A stretch of 64,000 nt of DNA from Lobosporangium transversale (Eukaryota > Mortierellomycota > Mortierellomycetes > Mortierellales > Mortierellaceae). The notes beneath the pieces are model-generated. The model saw only the letters and a list, made by a program, of their open reading frames with translations, ran no database searches and was not told where the DNA came from. The position numbers and the translations under genes are program-made. The stretch covers positions 744,001 through 808,000 of the forward strand of contig NW_019028984.1 in NCBI RefSeq assembly GCF_002105155.1. Reading direction: 5' to 3'. Shown here piece by piece: positions 43,981-53,817 of the stretch (position 1 is its first letter; each line of letters begins with the position of its first letter).

Positions 43981-46563
43981 ATGGGCCTTTTCAATTCCAT
44001 GCTAAAGATGTTCTCAAGTCAACGCATGGGGCTCAATTCTGATGACTCAGTGGCTACACCAGAAATAGTTTCGTCGCCACTCAATAGGATTCCAGAAGAC
44101 ATGGACATGGCACTAGCCTCGTCTTCATCAGTTGCTGTCTCGACGTCCAATGCATGTTCCTCGGCCATGACTCTTGCTTCGTCGTCATTGTCCTCGAACC
44201 TGACCTCAGAGGTTATTGTCAACGCGACTTCGAACTTGAGCCTTACAGACTCTATAAACTCAAACTTGAATACCTCCAAGCTGTATTCATTCTCAGCTCT
44301 GGCTTTGAGGCCGTTCACTTTTGGACTTGTCTCATATGGGAATATTGAGGCTGCAGAAAATCATGGCAATGACAGTAACGGACACTACAGCGAGAACAAT
44401 GGCGTCAACGATCTACATACTCTGAGCAATCATACCACTGATGACAACGATGACCATAACAATAACAACAGCGTCATCTCCGCTGCTGTCGCCGTCACCC
44501 CCAACAGCAACATTGATCACCATCGTAGTGACATATCCGACTCACCTCTTTCGATGTCTAAATCAGTTTTTCTTTGTCCAAGCAAGCGGCGACAAGGGAG
44601 GGACGTGACTGCAGATATCGAGACTACTGTCATGGCCATGGATATTGACAAGGATTCTTACCGAATACCAACAGCGGAGACATGTGACGGGAATAGCACC
44701 AACACCACTGTCCTTGACGACACCGCCTACCCGCTCGTCCGTAACAACCGAATGTTTGACATCCCAGAGATCATCCGTTCAATTGCAGAGTTTTTGGATA
44801 AACCTTCCTTGGCAGCAAGTTGTCGAGTCTCACGTTTGTGGGCAACGCATTGCAAGCCATTACTATGGAGACATGTTGTGGATAAGCATTGGCGATATAG
44901 CAAATTTTATGCATCTATCCGAACTCAGGCGCATTTCATTCGGACTATCAAGTGTGAGGACAAAACTGACTACCAAGAGCTGTTACTCTGTGACCTACCG
45001 CGACTCAAATCAATTTCATTCCACGGAAGTAGGGAAGTGATGCAGATCCGAGATAAGCTACTTGACAGGGTCAGCAAAACCTTGACATCACTAGTAATGA
45101 GTTCTGTAGCGGATAGACTTCCTGAGGAGACTGTGATAGCTGTGAGAAATCTGAGGCACCTGACGACATTAAAACTCATGAATGTTGATCTGAATCGGAA
45201 TCAACTCGGAGAGATCCTAAGAGACTGCAGATGTTTGGATTTTTTGTCGCTCTCCAGAGTAAAACTTTTAGCCACCAGCGACAGTAACCTTGTAACATTT
45301 GAGGACGAAGATGCCAGCCTGATTATCGCAGGAAATGTGAGCAATGATACCAACCTCTACGACAGCGACGACGAAGGCCTTATTTTAAGTTCGTTGCAAG
45401 CAGAACAAACAACTGCGGTTACGAGAGTCCGATATCTAGCACTCAAGGAGATCACGGTTCCACTAAAATACCTCATCCGACTGATCAGGAGCTGCCCTGA
45501 ATTATTAGAACTCTCATTGGCTCGAAACGAAAGCATGCCTTTGACTGCGGATCTGACCCAAACTTTGAAAATATCCTGCCCGAGACTCTATGCATTAGAT
45601 GTAGGGTCATGCAAGCAAATAGATCGCGAGACATTTATTTCATTATTCACTTCGCTCACACAGCTTAGAGTCATCAATCTGTCAGGTACTCGCGTGGCGG
45701 ATGATGAGTTGTTTGTCTTGGCAGAGAACTGTAAAAATATTACACGGTTGGATATTCAATATTGTACCTCGATCACCTCTTCAGGACTCCACCGGTTTTT
45801 GAGTCACTGCGGGACTTCACTGAGACATTTAGAAGCATCTGGAGTAACGATTGACCCCACATCGTTTGATCGACAATACCATTGGACTTGCACTAAACTA
45901 CAGACTCTTTTTGTACATGTTGGCCTTGTCGGATCCACAATTCCAAATAAAGTTCCTCTCTCAGCCATATCCGATAGCCAGAATACGTCATCAGCAGCAA
46001 TAGCATCAACAATAGAACCAGCAATTCCAGGGATAGGAAGCGATAGCTTATCATCGCCATCAACAACCCCCACAGAGGATGTTATTGGAGCTGACAAGAA
46101 ACGTCCTCAGGATGCAGTATCGCTTCCATCGAGATATCTTGAAGATAGTTCTGGAAGCGGAAGTCGGGATTCATTCTCAACTCTGAACAACAATTCTGCA
46201 GCAATAACCTCCCCTTTATCAACGAATATTAATGCGGACAGCGATGGTGATGTGGTCATGGATCATCCATTGCATCCAATCCAAGACGTCTGTAACGTCC
46301 AATATCTAGGCTTAATGGGATGTGGACCCAAACTTACATGTCAGACGACAAGTCAAAATCAATTGATCCGAGGATTCCGTTCTGTAAAGCGGCTGCATGT
46401 ACTTGGGTTGTACCAATCTTTCAAGAAGGAAGATCTAGAGTGGCTGGTGGAGAACTTGCCAGAGCTCTGTCGGATTGATGCAGAAAAGTATAATGTCTCT
46501 GATGAGTTGCTCAAGTGGTTTGAGGAAGTGTATCCACACGTCCAGATCTGCCGACATGATTGA
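43981..46563 (+). CDS. F-box/leucine-rich-repeat protein with long disordered N-terminus
   Basis: Single exon of 860 residues from the ATG at 43981, which sits in a GCCATGG context; the frame extends five codons upstream without an ATG. Residues 1-250 are Ser/Asn/Asp-rich and disordered. The F-box is at residues about 256-302 (MFDIPEIIRSIAEFLDKPSL, then AASCRVSRLWATHCKPLLWR). Regular LRRs of the AMN1/FBXL type follow: LRHLTTLKLMNVDLNRNQLG, CPRLYALDVGSCKQIDRE, LRVINLSGTRVADDELFVLA and ITRLDIQYCTSITSSGLHRF. A low-complexity insert interrupts the LRRs near residues 660-760. It is the clearest FBXL protein of the four. The probable role is an SCF substrate adaptor; the substrate is unknown. Confidence 0.85.
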   Translation: MGLFNSMLKMFSSQRMGLNSDDSVATPEIVSSPLNRIPEDMDMALASSSSVAVSTSNACSSAMTLASSSLSSNLTSEVIVNATSNLSLTDSINSNLNTSKLYSFSALALRPFTFGLVSYGNIEAAENHGNDSNGHYSENNGVNDLHTLSNHTTDDNDDHNNNNSVISAAVAVTPNSNIDHHRSDISDSPLSMSKSVFLCPSKRRQGRDVTADIETTVMAMDIDKDSYRIPTAETCDGNSTNTTVLDDTAYPLVRNNRMFDIPEIIRSIAEFLDKPSLAASCRVSRLWATHCKPLLWRHVVDKHWRYSKFYASIRTQAHFIRTIKCEDKTDYQELLLCDLPRLKSISFHGSREVMQIRDKLLDRVSKTLTSLVMSSVADRLPEETVIAVRNLRHLTTLKLMNVDLNRNQLGEILRDCRCLDFLSLSRVKLLATSDSNLVTFEDEDASLIIAGNVSNDTNLYDSDDEGLILSSLQAEQTTAVTRVRYLALKEITVPLKYLIRLIRSCPELLELSLARNESMPLTADLTQTLKISCPRLYALDVGSCKQIDRETFISLFTSLTQLRVINLSGTRVADDELFVLAENCKNITRLDIQYCTSITSSGLHRFLSHCGTSLRHLEASGVTIDPTSFDRQYHWTCTKLQTLFVHVGLVGSTIPNKVPLSAISDSQNTSSAAIASTIEPAIPGIGSDSLSSPSTTPTEDVIGADKKRPQDAVSLPSRYLEDSSGSGSRDSFSTLNNNSAAITSPLSTNINADSDGDVVMDHPLHPIQDVCNVQYLGLMGCGPKLTCQTTSQNQLIRGFRSVKRLHVLGLYQSFKKEDLEWLVENLPELCRIDAEKYNVSDELLKWFEEVYPHVQICRHD

Positions 46564-47509
46564 AAACAACCATAAAGATGTATAGACTATTTCATACAAA
46601 ACAAATCACATATGCATATACATTAATAAAAAAAAATAAAAAAAAAAAAAAAATTGCAGCGACAGAAACCTTGATCATGACAATTTTTCAAATGAAAGAA
46701 AAGATCTAATTCTGCTTCAATTAATAATTCACAAAAGGATCGATCATTCAGGATCTGCTTAGAATGTCAACTTTTATTTCTCATTTATATTTATTTGCTA
46801 ATCGAACAGTTGATGTCCCTAAAAAAACAGAAACAAAATACTGTACCAAAAAACAAAAGGTATGTGTTAGAAGACAGGTTATTCATAAATCAGAGGACTT
46901 CATTGTGAAAGACATGTTATTGTTGTTGCTGTTGTTTGTTGGATCAGAAAAATAGGCAATAAGTGTTTGTCCGCATTTTGAACTCGGAACAGGTCTGTAA
47001 AATTTGCTTCATCATTTAAACAGCAACATTAACACGGGTAAAGGAATCATGAATTGTTGAAGATAAGAATAGCCATAAGAGACAAGAAGACTTGATATGC
47101 TTACCTTATCAGTTTACAACCATGGATAAGAAAATAAAAAAAGGTGAAGAATGAAGAGAGAGAAAGATGGAGTGTAAAAAAAGTTTTTTTTTTTTTTTTT
47201 TGAAGCCTTCGTGGCTTGTATAAATAACTTGTAGTCTGAAAGAATAAAGAGCACGTGCTTGAAGGAACTCTGCCGAATACGTCGTCCTTAAGATGTTGTT
47301 GCCTCTGACATGTAGTATGTCTGGCTTTTTATTCCATGAATTATCCAACATGAAAAACAATTAAAAAGGTACTGTTTAAAGCAGGCGGTCTGCTACCCTT
47401 CACTGCGATGCCTTTATGTTCCTCTAAGGAAGCGTATAGAGCAACAGCAAGAACTGAGCAGGATCCTTGCACTGCAGAAGAAGCCAAGTAAATACTGCTC
47501 CTTCTGAGT
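46564..47509. other. Intergenic region
   Basis: About 950 bp of AT-rich DNA after the F-box gene, with A runs near 46628-46653 and a T18 run near 47184-47201. No coding sequence is recognised. Confidence 0.55.
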
Positions 47510-48175
47510 ATATGCTACACTTGGCTGGACTTCTTGAAGGCTAGGATGGCGCGGAGCAAGACGAGCCGTGCACATGAAAGGCTATATAGCCGCGCTCTTG
47601 CGTTTATATTGACGAGGTAGACCTCGATAAGAGCCTTGCAGATAGCTGACACCGGCGTGTAAATGCTTCGTATAATTGAAGGCGTCGCTTATCTGAGAAT
47701 CCAGCCGGAGGCACTGATTTCCGACGATTCTTGTGGCTCTATGCCCATATTCAAGGCCCTGGTGAGACAAGCTAAGCGCCTCTAATGGTTACTTCGGAAA
47801 CTCCCTTGACAAAGGCCTATTACAGAGCTCAGTGACTCCTTAGAGCTTAATGTACGATATAGATGCTCCCAATAGCTCGGCGACATCTTGCAGAGGCGAC
47901 GAGATGAATGACACGTACAAATAGCAGAGGTTTGAGTAAGCATCAAGATATTCTAGCAGAATAAGTGTTTTAAGGATGCGATAAGCTTGAATAGGATCAT
48001 CACATCCCCAAATTATCAAGTGCCTACTACAGCCTTTGAACACAAGATACCTCAATGTTCGACTATACTGATGTAGAGTATCAACTGCTAGGCCGTTTTC
48101 TTTGAATCCGAAAATGAGTAAGCAGTGTAATGGAGAACCGAGAATATGAGGAGCCTTGATTGAAGATACCATTTT
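47510..48175 (-). pseudogene. Decayed protein-coding region with several in-frame stops, possibly an LRR gene
   Basis: One frame read leftward from an ATG at 48172 is protein-like across several stops: MVSSIKAPHILGSPLHCLLI, YSRTLRYLVFKGCSRHLIIW, RILKTLILLEYLDAYSNLCY, LLGASISYIKL then TAA, GVTELCNRPLSREFPK then TAA, and PLEALSLSHQGLEYGHRATR to a third stop at 47582. Beyond that stop the same frame gives ARLAPRHPSLQEVQPSVAYT. The TLRYLVFKGC and TLILLEYLD segments resemble leucine-rich repeats, so it may be a dead member of the F-box/LRR family found next door. No F-box is visible. The start is uncertain. Confidence 0.42.
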
Positions 48176-48749
48176 GTATTGTACTCATTATAACGAAATA
48201 CGAGGACATGTTCTGTTCGACTAGAGAATAGAACATTCTATTATAAACTGCTTCGAGGCGAAGCGAAAATGGCTGTACAACGAATTTGTTTTTGTTTTTT
48301 TTTGTGAATTAAGGATAACTCCGCTGTGTATTGCTATTTTTTGTCAAGGGCCATGTATCGTCCTGAGCATATTTGTGATACTCGAAGGGCTCAAAGTAAA
48401 ATTAAGATTGAAGTTATGCCGCTTTGTAAAGTGCTGTGTGGCATGCAAAGCGTTTTGCTTCGCCAATTCATGAGTGTTGAACAAACTACGTAAACAGACA
48501 AGACCTGTGATGAATTCATTTCAGCTTCGTCAACAACAAAAAGACAATTGTCTGTCAACAATAACAAATAAAGCCAGCGGCCAGAGCTGGTGACATGTTG
48601 TTGTAGGCACGTAGCCTACCGCAGTTTCTAGTCTTGTATAAATAAAGATACTCCTTGACCTGTCTCTGTTCTTTTCTGCTCATTTCTAACCTTTCACCTA
48701 CCTTCCAATCAATGCTGCCCCTACTTCGACACATACTCAACAATAAGAT
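48176..48749. other. Divergent spacer with TATA element
   Basis: About 570 bp upstream of the Cys/His-repeat gene. No coding sequence is supported. A TATAAATA occurs near 48638. Confidence 0.5.
48638..48645 (+). promoter_or_regulatory. Probable TATA box of the Cys/His-repeat gene
   Basis: TATAAATA, 105-112 bp before the ATG at 48750, followed by a C/T-rich leader (CCTGTCTCTGTTCTTTTCTG). It supports the gene being a real transcription unit. Confidence 0.5.
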
Positions 48750-49718
48750 ATGAAGCCTTCGACCTTCACCAAATTTTACTTACACGCGCTTGCCGTTGAT
48801 CATGTTGACATTTACATCGCTCTGTCTGATGTTTTTGGCCACAAGCATCCGTACGCTGCTGCCGCCACCGTGTCGAAGCGACTATTTGAGCATAAAACCC
48901 TTAAGGCCATCGGTCCTGACATCATATACGCTACCGTTATTGCTAATGGCGCAGAGCAAGAGCAACAACAACAACACGAAAATGATAAGGAGCGGAGGGA
49001 CAAAGATGGTTATAAACAGAAAAGCAAAAGTGAAAAAGGCTTGATGATGGTAAGGATGATGAGGGATGAGGATGGAAAAGGCTTGGAAGACAAGGTTGAG
49101 GTCAATACGTCCGCTGAAACAAAGGATCTTAAATCTACTGAGCCACTGATTGATGAGAGGTCGCGATCAGACGTCCATGATTATGGGTCATCTAGAGGAG
49201 AAGTTTCCGAGCAGAAACTTCTCTCTAATACGGATAGCGGGGGGTTACAAGCGCCATTTTGGGTTCAATGCCGAGGCGAAAATGCCACAAACGACCATCG
49301 CTGCGAACGAAATACAGACAGTCCTTCTAAGCTGTGTGGTATACACGACCCAGACGTTCCCAAATGCTCTTTCGAAACGTGGGAAGGGGATAGCTGCCGG
49401 AATCCAAGGGTTCTCGGTGAACTTTTTGGAATCCATAGCCCTTTCGTTCTCAAATGCTCTTCCAAAACGCAGGAAGGGGATGACTGTCGAAACCTAAGGA
49501 CCCATGGTCAATTTTGCGAAGTCCATAGTCCCGACACGGTCAAATGCTCTTCTAAAACAAAAGAAGGGCTTCCCTGCAAGAAACCAATAACCCGCGGTAT
49601 ATTTTGTGATATTCACAGTCCTGACACGGTCAAATGCAAGGCTATTGCAAGAAGTACCGGGGTACGATGCCGAAATTTACCGAAACCGAGAAGAAACGGA
49701 TATTGCAAGTACCATTGA
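48750..49718 (+). CDS. Protein with five tandem Cys/His (putative zinc-binding) repeats
   Basis: Single exon of 322 residues. Residues 1-68 are an alpha-helical head (FYLHALAVDHVDIYIALSDV). Residues 69-165 are a Lys/Glu/Asp/Gln-rich linker. From about residue 170 to the end there are five roughly 30-residue units of pattern C-x6-9-C-x8-10-C-x2-H: QCRGENATNDHRC, KCSFETWEGDSC, KCSSKTQEGDDC, KCSSKTKEGLPC and KCKAIARSTGVRC, each followed by a segment ending in CxxH (CGIH, FGIH, CEVH, CDIH, CKYH). The third and fourth units are exact 90-bp neighbours sharing GACACGGTCAAATGC. In unit two the third cysteine is replaced by Phe (FGIH). The units resemble small zinc-binding 'C-x-C-x-CxxH' domains (DUF5763-like) of unknown function. 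The function is unknown. Confidence 0.7.
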   Translation: MKPSTFTKFYLHALAVDHVDIYIALSDVFGHKHPYAAAATVSKRLFEHKTLKAIGPDIIYATVIANGAEQEQQQQHENDKERRDKDGYKQKSKSEKGLMMVRMMRDEDGKGLEDKVEVNTSAETKDLKSTEPLIDERSRSDVHDYGSSRGEVSEQKLLSNTDSGGLQAPFWVQCRGENATNDHRCERNTDSPSKLCGIHDPDVPKCSFETWEGDSCRNPRVLGELFGIHSPFVLKCSSKTQEGDDCRNLRTHGQFCEVHSPDTVKCSSKTKEGLPCKKPITRGIFCDIHSPDTVKCKAIARSTGVRCRNLPKPRRNGYCKYH

Positions 49719-50814
49719 CTCTCGTAGATGCACTAGCTTTCTCCCCAGCCATTAGATACAAGGCTATTAAAGCGTGTCTCATATCTATCTTTGATAAAAA
49801 GTTTCCAGTTTACTCTCCTCTGATTCTCCACCACAAGCTTCATCCGCCGATTGACTCTTGTGTCCTAGTGCTCTATATCAATGATTAATGCTTACTATGA
49901 ACTATCTAAGATGTATGAGGTATGAACCTGTCTTCCATAACGTGATAAACCCATCCGACTTGGCCCAATAATTATACTGTATTGTCCGTCTCAGACTCCT
50001 TTCAAAGAGAAAGTATCCTTTTTCGATTGTCCTGAAGGAGAAGAGGTAAAACGCTTCCGTATAGCGCGCTTATTGACTATCTCACAAGCTAACATGGTAA
50101 GAGAGTGATTGATGTAACATCATCTGAGGCTACCTTCCTCATCCCCCACAACGACTAAACGACTCAAGATCCGAGTTCCGGCAAAGGCTGTTTACTCTGT
50201 AGCCTCTGCACGCGTCAAAGGACTGTAGGGTGATACATGGCACTAGTGCTATTCCTCGGGATGAAGTGAGTAGTCAGGACTGAAAATAGGCAATAGTATC
50301 AAGCTATCAAATCCTAAATTACATGTATTTAAAGCATCGCTTATGTCTCCATACACGAAACCCACGCGTCTATAGCGTGTAGCGATTGCGCATTTTTCAC
50401 GGATTAAAAAAGCTCATTTCACACGGGACAGATGTACAAGCTGCGGGACAGAAAGAGTTTTTTGGTTACAGTTACAGCCCACGAATTGAATTGCACCATC
50501 TCTTCCTTCAACTGTTGCGATACGATCTCTTGCTGCATGTATGTGTTAAACAGATGCATGGAGCACTATTTATTCAATTGTATATTCATCATCTTTTGGC
50601 GATATTTCATCCGCCAACAATCGTCGTCCCCTGTAACCTCGTGGACTCTTTTTTTTTTCCTTCCCCGCCAATTGCTTTTCAGCTTTATACCCGCCAAAAA
50701 TCTTTGTTTTCTACTTGAAGTTTTTTTTTTCTCTGATCTACACAAAAGACTTCATATATATAAATATTCACAAAGGGTCGCTTTCATATGACAATCTATT
50801 TCCATTTCGGCAAT

Positions 50815-50846
<32 letters not shown>

Positions 50847-50998
50847 GTGTACAGATCATCCACTGTTGTATTTCTCAAGTCTCAATCTCTTTGTATTGAC
50901 TGGGAATAAACTTTTATTTTGATCCCATAGGAAAAAAAAAAAAGAAAATACTTATGTTCCATTCATGTCCTTTGACAAAATAAGAACACCCCTTTTTT
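49719..50998. other. Convergent intergenic region
   Basis: About 1.28 kb between converging genes. The frame at 49634-49888 is a shadow of the preceding gene that runs on. A28 lies at 50815-50842. No other coding sequence is supported. Confidence 0.5.
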
Positions 50999-53642
50999 TT
51001 ACTGGCTAATAACAGGCGAGGCAGTTGCAGAGGTCATAAGAGCAATAGGAGCAGCAGCAGAGATTGAGGTGGTCAGAGCGATAGATGCTGGTGCTGGTGC
51101 TGAAGTTAGTTTGCGTGCAGTAGGGGCCGAAGGCGTAGCAGGTGTAGAGAGGATCAAAGGAGTGTTATTAGATCTGCGGAACAGATCACGGAAAAAGTTT
51201 TTGGAGCTCGAGGTTGGTGAAGACTGCTGTGTAGGAGATGGTTCAATGTTTTGCATTTGAACTGGCTGCTTCGAGATAGTATCTGTAGTATTAGTAAAGG
51301 CTTTAGTCGCACTATCAGCAATCGCAACGGTTGTTATACTTGTAGTCGTAGCCATGGTGGTACTAGCGGCTACACTAGTATCAACACGGGCATTGGCTTC
51401 ACTGCTGATGCTGCTGACATTATCTGAGGTCATATAATCCCGAGATGGCTTTGCAGTGATCGCAGCAATCGACTTTTCGACTACGATCCCAATTGTACTG
51501 CCTCGACGTCCATCTGATGCTGCCCCAGTTGTAGTAGAAGCAGCCTTGGGATCACCCGTTGAGGGATATGAACGTGGTCGTGGCTTTGATGACCCTAGAA
51601 AGCCTCCAAACAACCCTCCTAGACCTGAGCGTTGCTGACTACTCTTCTGTTGCTTTTCCATGATTTTCAAAAACGCCTCTTGTGCAGATGTCGCTGTCGG
51701 TGAAGTTACTGATCTAATCGATGGTGCAGCTTTACTTGAACCGGAGCCTGAAGCATTCATCTGGCGTAAGCTAGCATGCCCTGCGTCCAGGGAAGACGTC
51801 GATGTAGGATAATCCTGTTTCATTCTTTCCGTATCAATGATGGATGTAGCAGTAATGATAGAGACGGACGCTGTTACAGAGTCATTCACGGATGATGGTT
51901 GTGCCTCATCATTTGAAAATATGCTAGAGCCAGCAGATTTTGTGCTGTTGGAGCTGCTTCGATGATCCATGTTGGCAGTGACCGTGAAGGCTGAGACAGT
52001 GGTCAAAGATGAAGTGAACATATTCCTCGAGCCTGATGATACAGATGGAGTTGTGGTAGTGGCACTGGCTTCATCTGGCTTTGTGGTACTATTGTCTGGC
52101 TCTGTGTGGTTGCTGTCACTGGTGTTAATGCTGCTACCGCTCTCACTGTTGCTTCTACTCCTGCCGCTTGTACTACTGCCGCTGATGCTTCTAGCTTTTG
52201 CACCATTGTTTTCGCTAGTGTTCTTGGTGGCCATAATACTTGTATTGTTCATACCGCCAAAAAAGAGTCGACGAATCAGAGCAGGTGGATCTTTTGATGC
52301 AACAGGCGTTGGTGGCGGTGCTGAGCTTAAGCTGGACCTGTTTGTGCTCTCTACAACCTCAACCCGTACAACCTCGTTTTCTGGCTCTGGTCTGGGAATT
52401 TCAGTTGTGTCACCTTCTACTACAGGCCTATCAGCAAGATTTGCATCATTACAATTATTATCATTATTATTGTCATTGCTCCTTTGTCCGTGATCCTGCT
52501 CTTGTCTTTGTTCTTGTCCCACATTCTGTACTGACTTCCTGAGGCCGCTGTCTACCTTCGCACTGACATGACTGTAGCGTTTTGATTTCCGAAGTACGGC
52601 TTTGGGAGTGTCGGATTGAGACTTTGGTGATGTATTCGTAGTAATCGAAATCTTTGTATAATTGGATAATCCACTCTTGGGTCTGAGAGGAGGTGGCGAA
52701 AAAGGCCGAAGAGGAGATGTTGGAGATGAAGATGACGAGTTGTGTTCAGATTGATTGGATCCTCTTTCGCCTGCTCCTCCAGCAGTGCCTCCCCCTGATT
52801 TTGGGCTTTTAATGCATGGCTGGCGTTTTTGAGGTTTCGGCGAGGGTGAAGAAGTTGATGTAGAGGGAGGGAGATGGCTATTATTGCTTGGGTATCTCGG
52901 ATATTGAGGGTGATTTTGGGATTGATACTGACTCTCAGATCGTGTTCCGGCTGCAATGGAGGACCATGCTCCTACCCATCGCGGCCTTTCTTCAATTGGG
53001 ATTGGACTCTTGGCCCTGACAGAAGAACATCTCGATTGTGGTCTAGCTCGTCGTTCTTCCATTCCTGAAACAGATCCCCTTCGAAAGGCAGGTGATGGTG
53101 ATCTCAGATGATGTACAGTGGGACTAAAGATTGGACTTAATGGACTATTGGATGATGTACTACTGGTGGAGGAGTCGGAGTTGTTTGCAAAGTTGGTGTT
53201 GATGGTGATGGTGGCTGTGGAAGGATTAGGAGAGCATTGATGGTGGGTGTGAGGGTATTTTCGATTCGATTCAAGTGTGGTAGTGTGCGGAGGTTGAATG
53301 GTGGTATGTGGAATGCTTGCAGAAGCTTTTTTTTTTTTGGGATAGACAAAAGAGGGAAAGATCGCGCAAGGGAAGGGAGAAAACGGTTGGTAGAGCCATG
53401 GGTAGTTTATTCGTATACCATCACCGGCAAGGTATTTGTCAACATTGACGGGAAAAAAGACACAAGGTCGTTAACCATTGAGCAAAATGGTGCGACCATG
53501 GAAATACAGAATCCACATCGACATGGACAGCCAAATGCGCGGGTAGAAGAATAAAAATGAACACAAAGAAACCATTGGTGAGAATTACTTCGGGAGTCGA
53601 AGGGGATTTTTTGTGTTGCTATCCCTATCCATTGTTTCGTTC

Positions 53643-53673
<31 letters not shown>

Positions 53674-53817
53674 GTTTTGTTCTATGCTCAATCTTGAAAT
53701 AAACTATTTACCTCGTCTCGGCTTGTCGTTCTTGCCTTCTCCCTCTTCTGCTTTCCTTTGTTTAGTAGTGAGATAGACACCTTGGGCGCTGAGAGGACGT
53801 GGGCTCCTGTCAGCCAT
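50999..53817 (-). CDS. Long intrinsically disordered Ser/Thr-rich protein
   Basis: Two exons, 53817..53712 and 53325..50999, join in phase 1 to give 810 residues. The big exon has no ATG before 53062, yet the open frame continues about 265 bases further upstream with protein-like, SP-rich sequence (SPLSPIFSPTVHHLRSPSPA). Exon 1, MADRSPRPLSAQGVYLTTKQ...GKNDKPRR, supplies the start. The acceptor is purine-rich (AAAAG), like that of the transporter gene. The protein is dominated by Ser, Thr, Pro and Ala, with short ordered stretches such as GLGGLFGGFLGSSKPRPRSY and SSKNFFRDLFRRSNNTPL. These look like short linear motifs. No domain is recognised. Many SP sites suggest a phosphorylated regulatory or scaffold protein, which is inference. 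Confidence 0.65.

Noticed and set aside
46924-46938. TTG-rich stretch as a possible (TTG)n gene
   Set aside because: It is a short trinucleotide run in non-coding DNA without an open frame of note.
49634-49888. 84-residue frame overlapping the end of the Cys/His-repeat gene
   Set aside because: It is out of frame with the repeats and shows no pattern; its length follows from chance after the overlap.
53437-53554. Protein-like plus-strand frame near the disordered-protein gene
   Set aside because: It lies in the intron and on the opposite strand, with no start context or domain.
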